The notes below the pieces were generated by a model, which saw nothing but the letters and a program-made list of their open reading frames with translations, was not told where the DNA came from and searched no databases. A stretch of 64,000 nt of DNA from Gammaproteobacteria bacterium (lineage in GTDB: Bacteria; Pseudomonadota; Gammaproteobacteria; DSM-16500). The translations under genes were made by a program, and so were the position numbers. The stretch spans positions 62,001 to 126,000 of the forward strand of contig JAJPJI010000019.1 in the NCBI GenBank assembly GCA_021324305.1. Reading direction: 5' to 3'. Positions 49,501 to 64,000 of the stretch are shown in pieces (the first letter of the stretch is position 1; every line of letters begins with the position of its first letter).

Positions 49501-52500
49501 CGCCGGATAAGAATGAAAACCGGAATTTTACGGCGGCCAGAAATATTCCTGAATCTGCCATAGCAAATCGGCAAATTTTGATCCATGCCTTGACCAGGGT
49601 CGGATTTGTCAATTATCCGGCAGAGTGGTGGCACTGGTCTTATGGTGATAAATACTGGGCGTATCATGCACGTCAGACGCATGCAATTTATGGGTCAGTA
49701 GAGTAACTCTGGGTTCGACTTGAAAACACATGAACACGCCAAATGACGGGTGTGTCTTGTATATCGCTTTTAACGCTATGTTATTCATTCATCAATAAAA
49801 CTTTCGCAGCCTTATCCATGAGGATATGTCAAAGCAGCACTCAATATATTGTCTTGAGAGTGATATTCAACAGATTGAGCGCACCAATCCCCGGCTGCGC
49901 GCACAGGGCCAGAAGAAAGAGCTGCCGCAGCAGCAAAAGGATATTGTCCAGGTAATCAATCACCGTAGTTTGTAAGTGAATCAGAGGATACCGGATTGTT
50001 ACGGATTTTCTTTACATCTGCCGGTAAAACACATATATTCCCCTGCCTACCGATTTAATCTTAATTATCAGTCTGGTTATGAGTTACTTTATTAATCTCT
50101 CGCTTTTCCGCCGCAATCGTAATTTCACGCTTTTGTATATCGGCCAGTTTGTCTCATTTCTTGGAACCATGATAACAAGCGTGGCATTGCCCTATCAGAT
50201 TTACACCGAAACTCATTCGACCCTGATGGTGGGGTTATTAAGCCTTGTGCAGCTGCTGCCATTGCTGATAACAGCGCTGATAGGCGGCGTATTTGCAGAT
50301 AAATATCATAGGCGTTTGTTGCTGCTGGCGGCCGAATCAATTCTGGCAACAGGCAGTTTATTGCTTGCAATCAATGCCTGTCTGCCGCAGCCACACATCT
50401 GGATCCTGTTTGTTGTCTCTTCACTGATGTCGGCGTTTAACGGGCTGCATCGTCCTGCTTTGGAAAGTATTGTCCAGCAAATTGTCCCCAAGGAAGATTT
50501 TGCTACGGTCAGTTCCCTGGCTTCAATTAAAGGAAGTGTAGGGATGATAGGCGGGCCTGCCATTGGTGGTCTGATTATCGCAAGTTTTGGGATAGTCACT
50601 ACCTATCTGGTGGATGTCATCAGCTTTGCGATCTCATTAACGGCTTTGCTCCTGATGACGCACATACCAAAACCCCCGGTGATTTCAGATGATTCTACCC
50701 TGGAATCCCTGAAACAGGGTTTTCGCTATGCCTTTTCAAGACAGCAGTTGATTGGTACGTATGTGGTCGATTTTATTGCCATGATATTCGGGATGCCGAC
50801 GGCATTGTTTCCGGCTATTGCCGCATCATTTGGCGGTGCTAAAGTACTCGGAATATTGTATTCAATGCCTGCTGTTGGTGCCTTGATCGTATCGTTCTTG
50901 AGTGGCTGGACCAAACAGGTCAAGCGGCATGGACTAGCCATCGCCGTGGCAGCTGCATTATGGGGTGTGGCCATTATTTTCTTCGGTCTCGCATCCAACT
51001 TTTGGGGTGCCATGTTTTTTCTGGCCCTGGCAGGTGCGTTTGATGGTATCAGCGGTATTTTCCGTATGACCATGTGGAATGAGACAATACCGAATCATTT
51101 GCGAGGACGCCTCGCTGGCATTGAGATGATCAGCTATTTAAGCGGACCGCGACTGGGAGACACAGAAGCAGGCCTGGTTGCCGCTGCATTTGGCATCACT
51201 GCTTCAATTGTTTCCGGCGGCGTCTTGTGTGTGGTTGGCGTCGCTGCCGCCTGTGTGCTGCTGCCAAAATTCTGGCAGTATCGTTCTGACCGCTAATCGA
51301 TATTCTTATCCTTGTCTCATAAGCTTCTCTTAATCTAAGTGATTAAATTTTAAAAAATTAAATCTCTTAAGGTTATCTTAAGTAAAGGTACGGTATGCTC
51401 GGGTGATCGGATGAAGAAATGGATTTCTTCAAGAGCCTGAAAATTTGCTAACGTCCTACTAATAAGAGATAAACGAGGCGCAAGATGGCAACAACGAGAA
51501 TTCCAGTAAAGTCATTCGATCCAACTAAAATTTATGATGTTGAAGGCAGGGAAATTGGTGCAATTGCCGATTTGCAGAATGATTACCTTGATAAATTGCA
51601 CAAACAATTATCCAGTCAATTGGGTATGGTGCCTGACACGTTCACACTGGATGCCATATTGTTTCCTGACGACTTTGAGGAAGCACAAGAGGAATACAAT
51701 ACAAAGATCCGTGCTTTCGCCGCTGCCATCACGCCGCTAGTTTTTGAGGCTGCCAACTCACACGATCAGACATTGGTGACCAGGCTCCAGACGTTGGGTT
51801 CCAACGCCGAAGCAATGATTTCAGACATGCCCTGGCATGTTCCGGTTGCGCCGGAGTTATATCAGCTCGCGACACTCAAGCATTCTCCTGAAGTTTTTTA
51901 TAGAAGCAAAAAATAGTCAGGACCTGAAGCGTTATGTTCAAGAGCTAAATAGTGTAAAACGTGATGAAGCAAGAAAGATAGCTGTCAACAAGAAGGAAGG
52001 AGTCGAGAGTATAAGCAGAAAAATCTCTGCCTATACCGAGAATGTGGACCGTGTCCATCAGGCGTACACATCTTCGCATGACAGAAATATTCGGGAACTG
52101 CAGCAGATTGAAACAAAAAGAAGTAATCGTTGGTTTGGCTTTATCACTAACTTTTTCATTGACCTGTTTGACATTGGCAACGAAAAAACACGCAGGGCTG
52201 AACTGCAACGATTAACCAAGGTGTCAGACCCAATCAGTAAATTGGGGAATAACAAGGACAGGTTTACCAGACAATTTAATTCATTCGCTCAATATGCAAA
52301 GCCGTGGGGCGAATTCAATGCGCACAAGAATAAATTGCTTGAGGGGAATATTGAAGATACAGATTTGTTTGTATTCAGAGAGGCGGTGATTACCTTGCTT
52401 GGTCCAACACCACAAGGACTGGACAATCGCACAAAAGATGTATTGAAGGGGTATCAGAAGGAGGTTACACAGTTTGTTCAGGAATTAAAAAGACGTCTCT

Positions 52501-55500
52501 TGCAGAGCATATCCAATGTCAAGAGTGCGAACAATAGCGCCGGGTTCAGTGCGCTTGCAAAACAATTCGCGTTTTTTGCCGAAGAACGTGTGAAATCGCA
52601 CCAGAAATTAAATGAATCCAGAGAAGAAATTGTTAAAGCAGTGCGTGCTATTCTTGCAACTATTGCCAATCCTGAAGTGGCGGTCGCATTTATCAGTATT
52701 GCCAATCCGGGCGTGCTGGATGCCGAGTTGAAAAAGCAATGTGAAGAAAAGCTGAAGCAATATACAGCCTGGAAATTGATCAACGAGACGTCGCAGCAGC
52801 TGCTGGATGGGAAACTTGTTGATATTCCTGACGGCAAAACGATTGCGGAACAAATTGCTGAATTGCAGCAGGCTGTGCTTACAGTGATATATTCAGATAT
52901 CGAAGCGGCAAAGGCCGCCGGTCAGAAGCTGCTTGCTGCTGTGGAAGAGGCAGTGGTAAATAATGCCGCGATGTTAAAAAGCAGCAGCGATACTCAGGCT
53001 TGTTCTGTTGCGATTGCGGCAACACGGCAGCATTTTGCGTTTTTTGCTGATGTCAATGACGATGCATTTTTGGCACACCGTAATAACATTACCCGGAAAA
53101 TCGAAGAAAGCCTGAAGAATATTGATTCACCAGCGGCTGCTTTTCAATACATCGAACGGCTGGAACAGATTGGCGAAGCGGAAACCAAACGGTTTGATAT
53201 CCGGTTGTTTCAAAGCATCCAGGACCGTAGACAGTATTATCAGAGCTGGAAATTTCTCACCGAGAACTGGAGCATCTTGCTGGATGACAAAAAAGTCGTT
53301 GATTTATCTGAAAAGGAATTTGAAGATTTCATCCGTGCTGTCTTGTGGCTGACGGGAGAAAAGAAACAGGAAGGTGCTCTCTTCAGTGAATTTATCAAGA
53401 ATTTGCTCAGAATATTCGGAAAAGAGGATTTGTCCAGGATAGAAGAATTCGTCAAAAGGAATTTCGATGAATTCAAAGACAAGCTTTTTGAAGATATAAA
53501 GATATTAAGAAATGAAGCAATCACCGAGCTTGAACTCAAGGCATTGGCAAAAAGACTCTCATTCATTAGTACAAACAACACACGCTATTCAGAAGCATTG
53601 CATAAAACCCGTACCGCGATTGTCAGCAGTGTCAGCGGCTATCTGAAAAATGAGACAGATCCGGTGAAACTGAATCGCTATCTGCTGCGATTTGCCCAGG
53701 TTTGGCCGGATCTGGATAAAGACCCTGAATTGGCGGCGTTAATCAAAACAGCAAAAGGTAAAGTCATACAGGCACATTTTACAAATGATCAACGCGCATT
53801 GCATATCAAATATAAAGACGAGCTTGAATTCCTGCGTACAGGTAATCCGGGGCTAGCGGCCAGATTCATTGCGAAAATGACTGGAAGAGAAGCGGTTGAA
53901 CTGGATGCTGCAACCATAGAACGCTGTGGAAGGGAATTTATTGAGAAATATGTTTCAGAGCTTTATGCAGTGGCTCAACATGCCATCAAGGTGGGTGGCA
54001 GTGACAAGCGATCGGAAGAAGAAGATAAGGTTTTTGGCCAGTTTCTAAAGGAATCGATTCGTGAGGATATCCAGTCCATAGCCAAACCATTATCCCAGAA
54101 ACTGGTACAGTTGACTGACTTGCGTCGCAAACAGGCACGCGAAAAACTGGACAGGATTTTTGGCCAGGAAAAAGACCAGCCAGTCAATATTGCAACCGAA
54201 GTGGTTTTGCCATTGTTCGCCATCGCAGAATATCAACGTCATTTTTCTTTTGATGATGTGATGAATGTTGCTGGTGTTGAACTCGTACGTCAGTTTAATG
54301 AATTGCTGCAGGACAGCAAATCGATAGGCGGTGAATTCGTCGCCAAGCTGCCGCCAGCGGCGTTGGAAAAAATGTATGATTTACTCGAAAAAAACCCGGA
54401 TGTCAGCATTGTGGAAAATAATGGTGAATTTTCTCTTGCCAGCGACATTATCGGTCGGTCCAGTCAGGATGCAAAACAGATACAGGCACCGCGCTATCTG
54501 TTGCTGCGTATGGTACTTGAGTTTATCGCTGCGGATTATTCGGCTCTCCTGCGCGGCGAGACAGTCAATTTGAAGCGCTTGAATGAATGGATCGCATTCG
54601 CAATTCCCAAACTGCAGCAGCAACAACAGCAGGAAGAAGACTTGAATGAGACAAAAAATGGCGAGAAGCTCAAGGAAAAGCTGTTGAATTTTGTTAATAC
54701 CAAATTTGAATCCAACCAGGTGAGATTGGAATACGAGCGGCTGATTGAAAAGCGTGTTACGTTTTCTCGCAACTCATGGGGTATTGCTCTTGACCTGGCG
54801 GGCGCAGAAGATAAATTGTTATCGCAGCTTCAATCAAGACTGTTGCCAAAAATCGATGAGCTGTTACGGGCTGACATTGATTACAGTATGGAGCAGGAAA
54901 CAGTTATTCAGCTTGAAAATGCTATTATTGAACTGCGCCGTAACATGAAGGATTCTAACCGTGCAGCGACAATGGAAGTAATAGCAAAATATGTCAGCGA
55001 AAAAGATGTGGCGGTTCGGGAAATTGCAAGAAAGAAGGGGCTTGAAAGACAGCTTGACTCATTACGTCCGAACATTGAATTGGTCAAGTCCCTGTTTTCT
55101 GATTCTGACAAGCAATCCGGAAAATTCAAAAAAATCCTGTTGAGCATTGATTCCGATGTCTTACGATTGCTTGATTCACAGGATGCGGAGTATTTCATTG
55201 CTCTCAAGCGTAATCTTGCGCTCGGTGAGCTACTCAAGGATGCGCAATTTAATGAGACCCTGGACAAATTGCGTCGTGATTTGGGAAGTCCGCTGACAAA
55301 AGTCGTGGACATCATCAATCAATTCCCTGAAAGCATTATCCGTGAATTGCCTGACGCAGAAGCTGATATGCTACGGCAAATTAATTACCGCTTCGCGCCC
55401 TGGTTTGTGGATTTGATGGCGAAAACCCTGAGTCAGGATAACATCAATTTGATGTCTCGCCTTGAGAAACAAGAACAAACAGTAGCGCTTAAAGATCCGG

Positions 55501-58500
55501 CAAAAGATAAGAATCCATCCGGTGGCTTTTTGGGGCTGAAACTGTTCAGCGGTTCTGCGAAGGCAGAAACTAAAGCGGAGCCACAATCTTCCAGGCCGGT
55601 AAAATCAACAGAAGAACGCTTGCAGGATTCCTTGAAGCTGATCAACTCGGATGTCTTTAATAATATGGTAGCGATGCTGGCAAATGGTGATCAGGAAAAA
55701 CGCAGGGATCTGGCACATTTATATCAGCTTAAAGGCATTAGCGCGCCTATCGCAATCAAGCGGTCAGGGCAGAGGAAAGTTGACTCCGGCCTGGATCAGT
55801 TGGGGAGTAATCCTGACTATCGTCCAATTGGTTATTATCATTAATCCATCAGTGAGTACCTTGCAAGGCTGCATGACAGCAGCCTTGCAATTGCTTCATG
55901 ACAAAAATCCGTAGTTATTATCGGTTTCCGCGGCACAGCGCATAAGGCATTGTACGGTATCGTGTTCCATCCAGGGGCTTGATCCGGTTGACCACGATCT
56001 CAAATTATCCAGAAATTCACATTTGAGATGATTCCTGTTATAACAGTTAATTGTGGCCTATGTTCCTGTCAGTTTTGCCGCATGGAGTGCGGCAGGCCAA
56101 ATATATGACAATAATACATGGAGTGTAAAATATGAGCTCAGAAATGCCAGCGATTGTCATTAAGTGGATATTGACTAACTTCGATTTTGCAATGTTTCTA
56201 TTAGCGATTGTATTAATTCTCGTGCATCGATTAATCAAGCGTGACTTACCTGAATCAGAAATTGTGTATCGGTGGATGGCGTTATTCGCTCTTGGTATTA
56301 CTTCCATTTATGCTTTCATGATGCATGCCTATTTTCCTCAAATCTCAGCGAGTGCCATTGGCTGGAAGCCAAGCCCGTTTGAGTTTGAGGTTGCTGTTGC
56401 AGATCTCGCAATTGGATTGTTGGGAATTCTTTCCTTTCGTGCAAGCTATGGGTTTCGGCTCGCAACAGTGATCGCCGCGACTGCCATCTTATGGGGCGAT
56501 GCCATCGGACATATCAGCCAAATGATTTTATATGACAATTACTCAGGTGGAAATGCCGGGACATGGTTCTGGATGGACGTGGCCATTCCTTTTATTCTCA
56601 TTATCTCCGTGCTGAAAATGAAAGAGAATAAATAATTCTGTAACTGATGCTCTTCGAGTATGTGTTTTCGAGAGCATTCATTAACCCCTGACAGAGTTTA
56701 ATGAATGCTCTCGCATTTCAAACTTTCTTGAAAAATCTATAATCCCGCGCTTCTGCGCAAAAACTCACGCGCCATCTTGGCATACACTAAAGGAATGGCC
56801 TTGTCCGGGTCCTGTTCCGCTTCGACTACCCACCAGCCATGATAATCAAGCTCAATGAGCTTGCGAAAAATAGGATCAAAATCTATGCAGCCGTCACCGG
56901 GAACCGTAAATACACCAGCGCGCACAGCCTCAAGAAAACTCAATTGATTTTCCCTGACCTGATTTAATACTTGCATGCGTATGTCTTTCAGATGTACATG
57001 CCTGATGCGGTGGCCATGCCGCTGCAAAGTCACGAGTGGGTCTTCGCCGGCAAAAGTCAGATGTCCGGTATCCAGTAATAAGGATACTTCATGTGGATTG
57101 GTTTCAGACATCAGGCGATCAATTTCATTTTGCTGCTGGATGCCTGTGCCCATGTGATGATGATAGACGATAGTCATCTCCTGCCTGTTTGCCAGTCTGC
57201 CTATGGTTTGTAATCCGCGCAGCAGGCTCTGCCATTGGTGCTCAGAGAATATGGGTTTGCTTTCCAGGATGGATACGGATTTTCCTTGTATGCTGTGGCC
57301 GCATTCGCAGATAACGATGACGTTAGATCCCATGGATTTGAGAAAATCCATGTGATCAATAAAGCCTTCAATAGTCTCGGATTCACGGTTGTCTTCAGTG
57401 AAATACAAGCTATACCAGGCGCTCGCCACCTGCAAATTATGTTCCAGTAATGCCTTGCCCAGAATTTCCGGATTGCGCGGAAATTTATGTCCCACTTCGC
57501 AGCCTTGATATTCCGCTGCAGCCATTTCCTCTATGCACTGCTCAAATGAAATATGCGCTCCGAGGTCATGCAGGTCGTCATTACTCCAGCCGATAGGAGC
57601 GATACCAAGCTTGATATTTTTCATAGGTGTCTCCAAGCATCATTATTACGCAAAGATTAGTACATTTTGGCAGATCTGATTTTATCTTTCATGCTGTGAT
57701 GGGCTGCCTCGACAGTTGGTTCCTGTGATACTTCTGCAACACCGACACGCCACCAGGATTCATACCCTTGGCTCATGGATTGAGGAAGAACCGGGATTTC
57801 AATTACAGTGGAAACAGTTTCCATCCTGGCCTTCTGCAAGGTGTTTTTCAGGTCATGTGCGTTTTTGACATGGTAGGCTGTTGCGCCAAGGCTTTCCGCG
57901 TATTGCGTGAAATTAATCTGCAGAGGATGACCGTCAAGGCGGCTGGTTTCTTTTGAGCGATGACGAAATTCATTACCAAATCCTTTGCTGCCGTGCGCGC
58001 GCTGCAGGTTATTGATGCATTGATAGCCGGCATTGTTCAGGATGATGACATTGATCTTGTAACCCTCCTGGATACTGGTGAGTAATTCGGAGTGCAGCAT
58101 GATATAACTGCCGTCACCAACAATGACATAGACCTCGGCGTCCGGATTGGCCATTTTAACGCCGAGACCGCCGGCGACTTCATATCCCATACACGAAAAT
58201 CCGTATTCAAGATGATAGGTTTTGGGCCGGGTGTTACGCCATAAACGATGCAGATCACCAGGCAAGCTACCCGCAGCACACACAATGATATCGTCATCAT
58301 TCATGAAATCATTGAGAATGCCAAGAATATTTGTCTGGCAATTGCCCTCATCAGAGCTTGCCTGATACAGACGATTGACTTCCGCTTGCCATGCAAGGTG
58401 ATAATCCCTGATTAAATGCTGATATGTTTCACTGGTGCGGTATCCTACATCCAGCAATGCGTTTTTCAGCGCGATCAGACCTGATTTCGCGTCAGCCTGT

Positions 58501-61500
58501 AATAGAATGCCGTCCATTTTGCAGCCATCGAAGGCGCTGACGTTTAAATGCAACAGGCGTGCCCCCTCTCGCTGGAATGCTGCCTTGGACGTCGTTGTAA
58601 AATCCGAAAGACGGCTGCCCACGATCAGTATCACATCAGCATCTTTCGCCAATAAATTTGCAGCCTGTGTTCCTGTCACGCCAATGCCGCCAACACTCAT
58701 GGGATGATTCCAGGGCATGGCGCTTTTTCCTGCCTGTGTTTCAGCAACAGGCATGCCAAAGGTACTGGCAAAATCAATCAACTCGTCTGAAGCAAATGAG
58801 TAATGAACGCCGCCTCCAGCAATAAGCAGAGGATTGTTGGCCGATTTGATATACGCAACGGCTTCCTGCAATGCGCGACTGGCTAACGGGCGTCTGTCAA
58901 TGTGATGAACACGCTTTGCAAAAAATGCAGTCGGATAATCATAGGCTTCAGACTGGACATCCTGAGGCAGGCAGAGTGTGACTGCACCGGTATCAACCGG
59001 ATCCGTCAGGACCCGAAAGGCGTTCAGCAAGGCTGTCATCAATTGCTCTGGCCGTGTGAGACGATCCCAGTATTTGCTGACAGGCTTGAAGCAGTCATTC
59101 GCGGTAATTGTATAATCACCTGGAACTTCAATTTGCTGCAAGACCGGATCCGGCTGCCGGCAAGCGAATATATCGCCGGGCAACAATAAAACGGGTATGC
59201 GGTTAATAGTGGCGGTTGCTGCGCCAGTCACCATATTGAGCGCACCAGGTCCTATCGATGAAGTACAGGCAAAAATTTCTAGACGATTTTTTTGTTTGGC
59301 GTAGGCGGTTGCCGCATGCACCATGCCCTGTTCATTGTGCCCCTGCAGATAGACAAGACTGGTATCCATGTATTCCAGCGCTTCGCCAATGCCGGTGACA
59401 TTGCCATGACCAAATATTCCGAATATTCCTTTAACGAATTTATGCTCGTATCCATCCATTTCCACGTATTGATTATCAAGAAATTTGATTAAGGCTTGCG
59501 CCATGGTCAGGCGTACTGTTTTCATGAGATTATTCCTTTTAAAAAACATGCAAGGTACTAGAAAGATCCTTTCCAGACTCGCTGATTAGCCAACTCTGAT
59601 TTGGTCCAGCTGTGTTCTTCTGTAAATTCGGGATAATCGTAGGGCTTGTCATCCAGATGACGTATTACCCAGATATAATACATGCCGTAACCCGGTGCAG
59701 CGGCTTGTGCGTGATCATTGGCATCCAGAATTTTATACGTGTCGAATTGCCGTACTTTGAACACATCATCGCCGCATTCGGCGTGTCCATAACCTTGTGG
59801 CTCGGTGAATCGGTAATGGTAAATTTCCGGCTGGGCGTGGTGATGAGGCGGATAGCTTGACCAGCGTCCAGGTGCGGTAATGACTTCACCTAATACCAGT
59901 TTCGCTTCAGGACTGTTACGTATATCAAAAATCGTGCGCACGATCCGGTAAGCTGTGTCATTCAAGAGGCCTTTGCCTCTGTGTTCTGACTCCAGCATGT
60001 TTTGAGAGTCATAAATTCGCGTCGGAAATGGCTTGCTATTGATAGCCTTTGACACGGCAAATTCGCAATCTGTGAGAGCAATGATTGTTGCGCTGTTATT
60101 TGCGGCGACGTGCAGCGCAAATGGATCTTCTTCAAAACAGGAGGCACGTTCGACGATTCGTTCATGACCATCGTGTGCGAATTTGCACCGACCGTTGATT
60201 AACAGCCACGCTGATTCCAGCGGACATTGGATGTTATATTCTTCTCCATTTTTCAATTTGAGAATGCCGAATTCAATGCCGGTGTCATGTACTTTATCAC
60301 CAATTTGTGTAATGGCAGTATAACCGTGGGGAAAACCCTGCGGATTACGAATACGATACTCTGACATGTGATTGTCCTTCTGAATTGGCGGTGTCATCAT
60401 TATCGAGAATAAACCTGGTCATTTCCGGAAAATACGGCATTGCGGGAGCGCAGCCATGTCGCGTGACAACAATTGCGCCACAGGCATTACCGAAAGTCAC
60501 GCAGGTTTGCCAATCTTTGCCGCGCAAGAGTCCGCGCATGAATCCACTGATGAACCCATCACCAGCACCCAGTACATTCAATACGGTTACCGGAAAGGCG
60601 CGAGAGGTAATTGGCTGATGCAGGTTTTCAATGTAAATGCCTGCTCCGTGGGCACCGCGTTTGACAACGATTGGTGCGATTGTTTTTGAGCGAATGGATT
60701 GCAAGGCATCCGCTAATGTGGATGAATCTCCTGCAACCAGGATTTCCTCCTCCGTGCCAACCACTAAATCACATTTTGGCAGCATTTGCTGATAATGCAG
60801 GCTGACTTCGTGAGAAACCTTGTAGCGGATTTCACCTTCTCCCAAACTGGTCAGGCCCCATAAAACTGGTCGATAATCAAGATCGAATATGACGCGTGTG
60901 CCGACGGATTTCGCAGCCTCGACTGCATAATGAGTTGTTTCGCGCATGGCGGGAGTCGATAGGCCTGTGCCGGTGATCAGTAATGTTTTTGCCTGTTGAA
61001 TAAAATTGATATTGACATCTTCCGTTTTTAATTGCATGTCGGCGCAGTTTTCACGATAAAAGATGAGTGGAAATCTGTCCGGCGGATTGACGCCAAGCAA
61101 TACCAGTCCTGTCAGATGCCTGCTGGTTTCCTTTAACATGGTCAGATTGACACTTTCCTTTTGTAACTGTTGCCTGACGAACTGGCCCATCGCGTCTGTA
61201 CCAACACACGAAAACATCGCGGAGCGCAAACCCAGTCTTGAAGAGCCTATCGCAATGTTGCCTGCGCAGCCGCCTATATATTTTCTGAATGTTTCTGTCT
61301 CTTCAAGGGATTTTCCGATTTCTTCAGAATACAGGTCAACCGCAACGCGTCCCATGCAAATAACATCAATGTCACGGTTGTGATCATATTTCCATTCATG
61401 CATCATACAAGTGCTCCATCATCAATTATCTTTAGACATTAACATGCATAATCAATTTTAATGGGTCGGTTTTCACGGCGTGATTTCTCCGCCGCTTGAC

Positions 61501-64000
61501 TGACAATCACTGAACGCAAGCCGTCTTCGCCAGTCACCGGCGGTGTTTCATCATTGACTATGCACTGGTAAAATGCGGTCAACTCATTGACAAATGACTG
61601 GCTGTAACGTTCAAGGAAAAAGTACAGCGGTTTTTCCGAAATAATGCCGTCACTTGTGCTTAATATTGTATTCGTTGGGGTATTGTTGTCAGCGTGGACA
61701 GCGCCATGGCTGCCAAAGACTTCAACCCGCTGGTCGTATCCATAAACTGCCTGTCTGCTATTGTCGATGACTCCCAGGCTGCCATTTGCAAATTTCAGGC
61801 TGATCACGGCTGTGTCAATATCATCGCATTCACTGAAAACCGGATTGATTAATACACCGGTACTTGCGTAGATTTCGTCAATTTCACTGTCCATCAAAAA
61901 TCTGGCCATGTCAAAATCATGGATGGTCATATCGATAAACATGCCGCCAGAAGTTTTGAGATAATCAGCCGGGGGAATTTTGGGATCGCGCGAAGTGATT
62001 CTTAACAAATGCGGCGTGCCAATGCCGCTGTTGTTGATTATCTGTTTTATTCTGGAAAAATTGGGATCGAACCGTCTGTTGAATCCTATTTGTAATTTTA
62101 TACCGGCCTTGCGGACTTCATGCAAAGCGGCTTTAATCTGTTCGATATCGGTTGCTATGGGTTTTTCACAAAAGACATGTTTTTTGGCGCGCGCGGCAGC
62201 GATAATTTGTTGTGAATGCAGGGAGGAGGGCGTGCAAATTAATACGGCTTCGATTGCCTCGTTACACATCATCTCGTTGTAGTCACGATATTGATAATTG
62301 ATGTCTTTTGATTTTGCCCAGCATTCATCAAGCTGCGGGTCAGCGACTGCCTTGACTTGCAATTGTGGTATGTATCTGATGATGTTATCAACATGCAATT
62401 TGCCAATTCTCCCCGTGCCAATGATTCCAAGCATGATTTTTTTCATAACCTATCCTTTTTAGTTGTTCCTATGTTAATACGTTTATTGCATCGCCCAGAT
62501 CTCGTGATCTCTTGCCACTTCTGAGGTTTTGCTCAATCTGTTCCAGTGACACGCCGCGAGTTTCAGGAACGAGGTAATAACAGAAAATGAAACAGAGGAT
62601 ACACATGCAGCCATATGTCCAGAATGTATATACAGGGCCAATCGCTGCGAGAATTGACAGAAACGTAACGGCAACCAGAAAATTTGCTCCCCACTGGACT
62701 GCGGTTACAAAACTCATTGCCAGGCCCCGGATGTTCAAAGGATAGATTTCTGATATTACCAGCCAGAACAACGATCCCACGCTAAGTGAATATCCTGCAA
62801 TATAGGTGATCATGAATATGAAAGTAATCCAGGCAGATATTGTGTCATGCCCCGAAAGCGCGAACAGAAGACCTACTATGCCAAGACTGGTCCCCGCGAT
62901 GAGTGAACCGCCTAGCAGCATCAGACGTCTTCCAATCTTGTCAACGATCAGTACGGCGAGAACGGTCATCAGTGTATTGATTAATCCCATGCCAAATGTG
63001 GCGAGTATCTGGGCGCTCTCGCTTCCAAAGCCGGCAGCCTGGAAAATGCTTGGCCCGTAGTACATGACCGTGTTGATTCCTACAAATTGCTGCAGGATTC
63101 CGAGACCGAGACCGATGATTAACACCGGGCGCAGCGATTTTGAAAACAAATCTGGCCATTTGCCTGATGACTGCTTCGCATGCTGTAGAATATCATTTAA
63201 TTCAGCCTCGATATGGCTGGAATCACGAATCATGGCAAATATTTCCCGTGCTTTTTCGGTATGTCCATTAAGCGCCATCCAGCGAGGCGTAGCCGGTAGC
63301 ATCATCATGCCGATTAAAAGCAAGAGTGCGGGAATTAATCCGGTGGCGAACATCAAACGCCAGGATTGGGTTGGGGCCAGCACATAGTCAACGAGGAATG
63401 CGATCGCTTCACCGCTGGTGATCATGATGCCATTCAACAGAACAAGCCGGCCGCGCTGTTTTGCTGGCGCCATCTCCGAGATAAACAAGGGTGACACATA
63501 GGAGGTAATGCCGATAGCAATACCAATGATGAATCTGCCGAGAATCAGGGTGGCAAGATTAACGGCGACGGCTGATAACAGGGTACCAGTCAGAAAAGTG
63601 ACAGCCATGCCTGACAGCATGCGGTGGCTTCCATACCTGTCCACGAGACAGCCGCTGACGATGGCGCCAAGCAGTGCTCCAAAAACAACGGAACTGACTA
63701 TCACTTCCTGTAAAAAGGTACTGGCGGGAAATGTATGGGTGATAAACATCAATGCACCGGAGATAATTCCTGTATCGTATCCGAACAGAAATCCCCCAAT
63801 CGCAGCAACGATTGCGGTCATGACCAGAAAGTAATGTTTTGAGCAGGATGATTGATTGGCGGATATGTCCATATAGATTCCATTTTGTGTTGCTTCCATT
63901 AGCCGCTAATAATATCCATATTTTTTAAAAGGTCACGTACTTGTTGTGACATGGCTGGCAAATCGCGCAGTTTTTTCAGTCTGACACGTGGCAATGCGGA

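Overview
The window is about 64 kb of a moderate-GC gammaproteobacterial chromosome with no rRNA, tRNA, insertion sequence or CRISPR array that I can see. Several things point to the order Legionellales (Legionella/Coxiella/Aquicella-like bacteria). They are large eukaryote-facing or helical proteins with few recognisable domains, a secreted GDSL lipase of the PlaA type, a probable DUF5630-type protein known mainly from Legionella, a complete inositol-uptake and early catabolism operon, and PmrA-type direct-repeat operators in front of the effector-like genes. This placement is an inference from gene content, not from a marker gene.

Layout. 0-7.3 kb: cupin protein, secreted M64-type peptidase, pirin, MltA lytic transglycosylase, an aspzincin (M35-like) metallopeptidase with a C-terminal membrane anchor, a methyltransferase and a LuxR-type HTH protein. 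7.4-11.5 kb: GT39-like glycosyltransferase and a TIM-barrel isomerase (minus strand), then a ProP-like MFS transporter. 11.9-19.5 kb: a kinase-like effector candidate, a membrane PAS-GAF-GGDEF diguanylate cyclase, YceI with cytochrome b561, an SDR and a degenerate class III cyclase-like protein. 19.6-29 kb: two small Cys-rich exported proteins, a nitrilase-family hydrolase, divergent serine biosynthesis genes (serB-like and serA), a two-gene effector-like operon, purT and corA. 29-32.4 kb: GDSL lipase, a lipoprotein and a dicarboxylate/glutamate symporter. 32.7-41.8 kb: a tightly coupled tripartite RND efflux operon (mdtA-mdtB-mdtC plus OprM/NodT-type outer-membrane factor). 42-51.3 kb: small envelope proteins, an abundant-type beta-barrel OMP, YheT hydrolase, a helical-repeat protein, a TauE/SafE transporter, a VanX-type dipeptidase and an MFS exporter. 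51.3-55.9 kb: a giant helical/coiled-coil protein split by a one-base frameshift. 56.7-63.9 kb: minus-strand operon for myo-inositol (transporter-iolG-iolC-iolB-iolD-iolE).

The most notable pattern is regulatory. Three separate loci carry a hexamer direct repeat of the form YTTAAK-N5-YTTAAK (11-bp period) followed 10-11 bases later by a -10-like hexamer: the kinase-like gene at 11967, the FAD-fold/DUF5630-like pair at 26409-23416, and the giant protein at 51485. All three loci encode effector-like proteins. This is the signature expected for PmrA control of Dot/Icm substrates and marks these genes as candidate members of one virulence regulon.

The inositol operon covers uptake, oxidation (IolG), dehydration (IolE), ring opening (IolD), isomerisation (IolB) and phosphorylation (IolC). 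The aldolase (IolJ/DUF2090) and the semialdehyde dehydrogenase (IolA/MmsA) are not in the window. They may lie beyond the right edge, where another co-oriented gene overlaps the transporter start.
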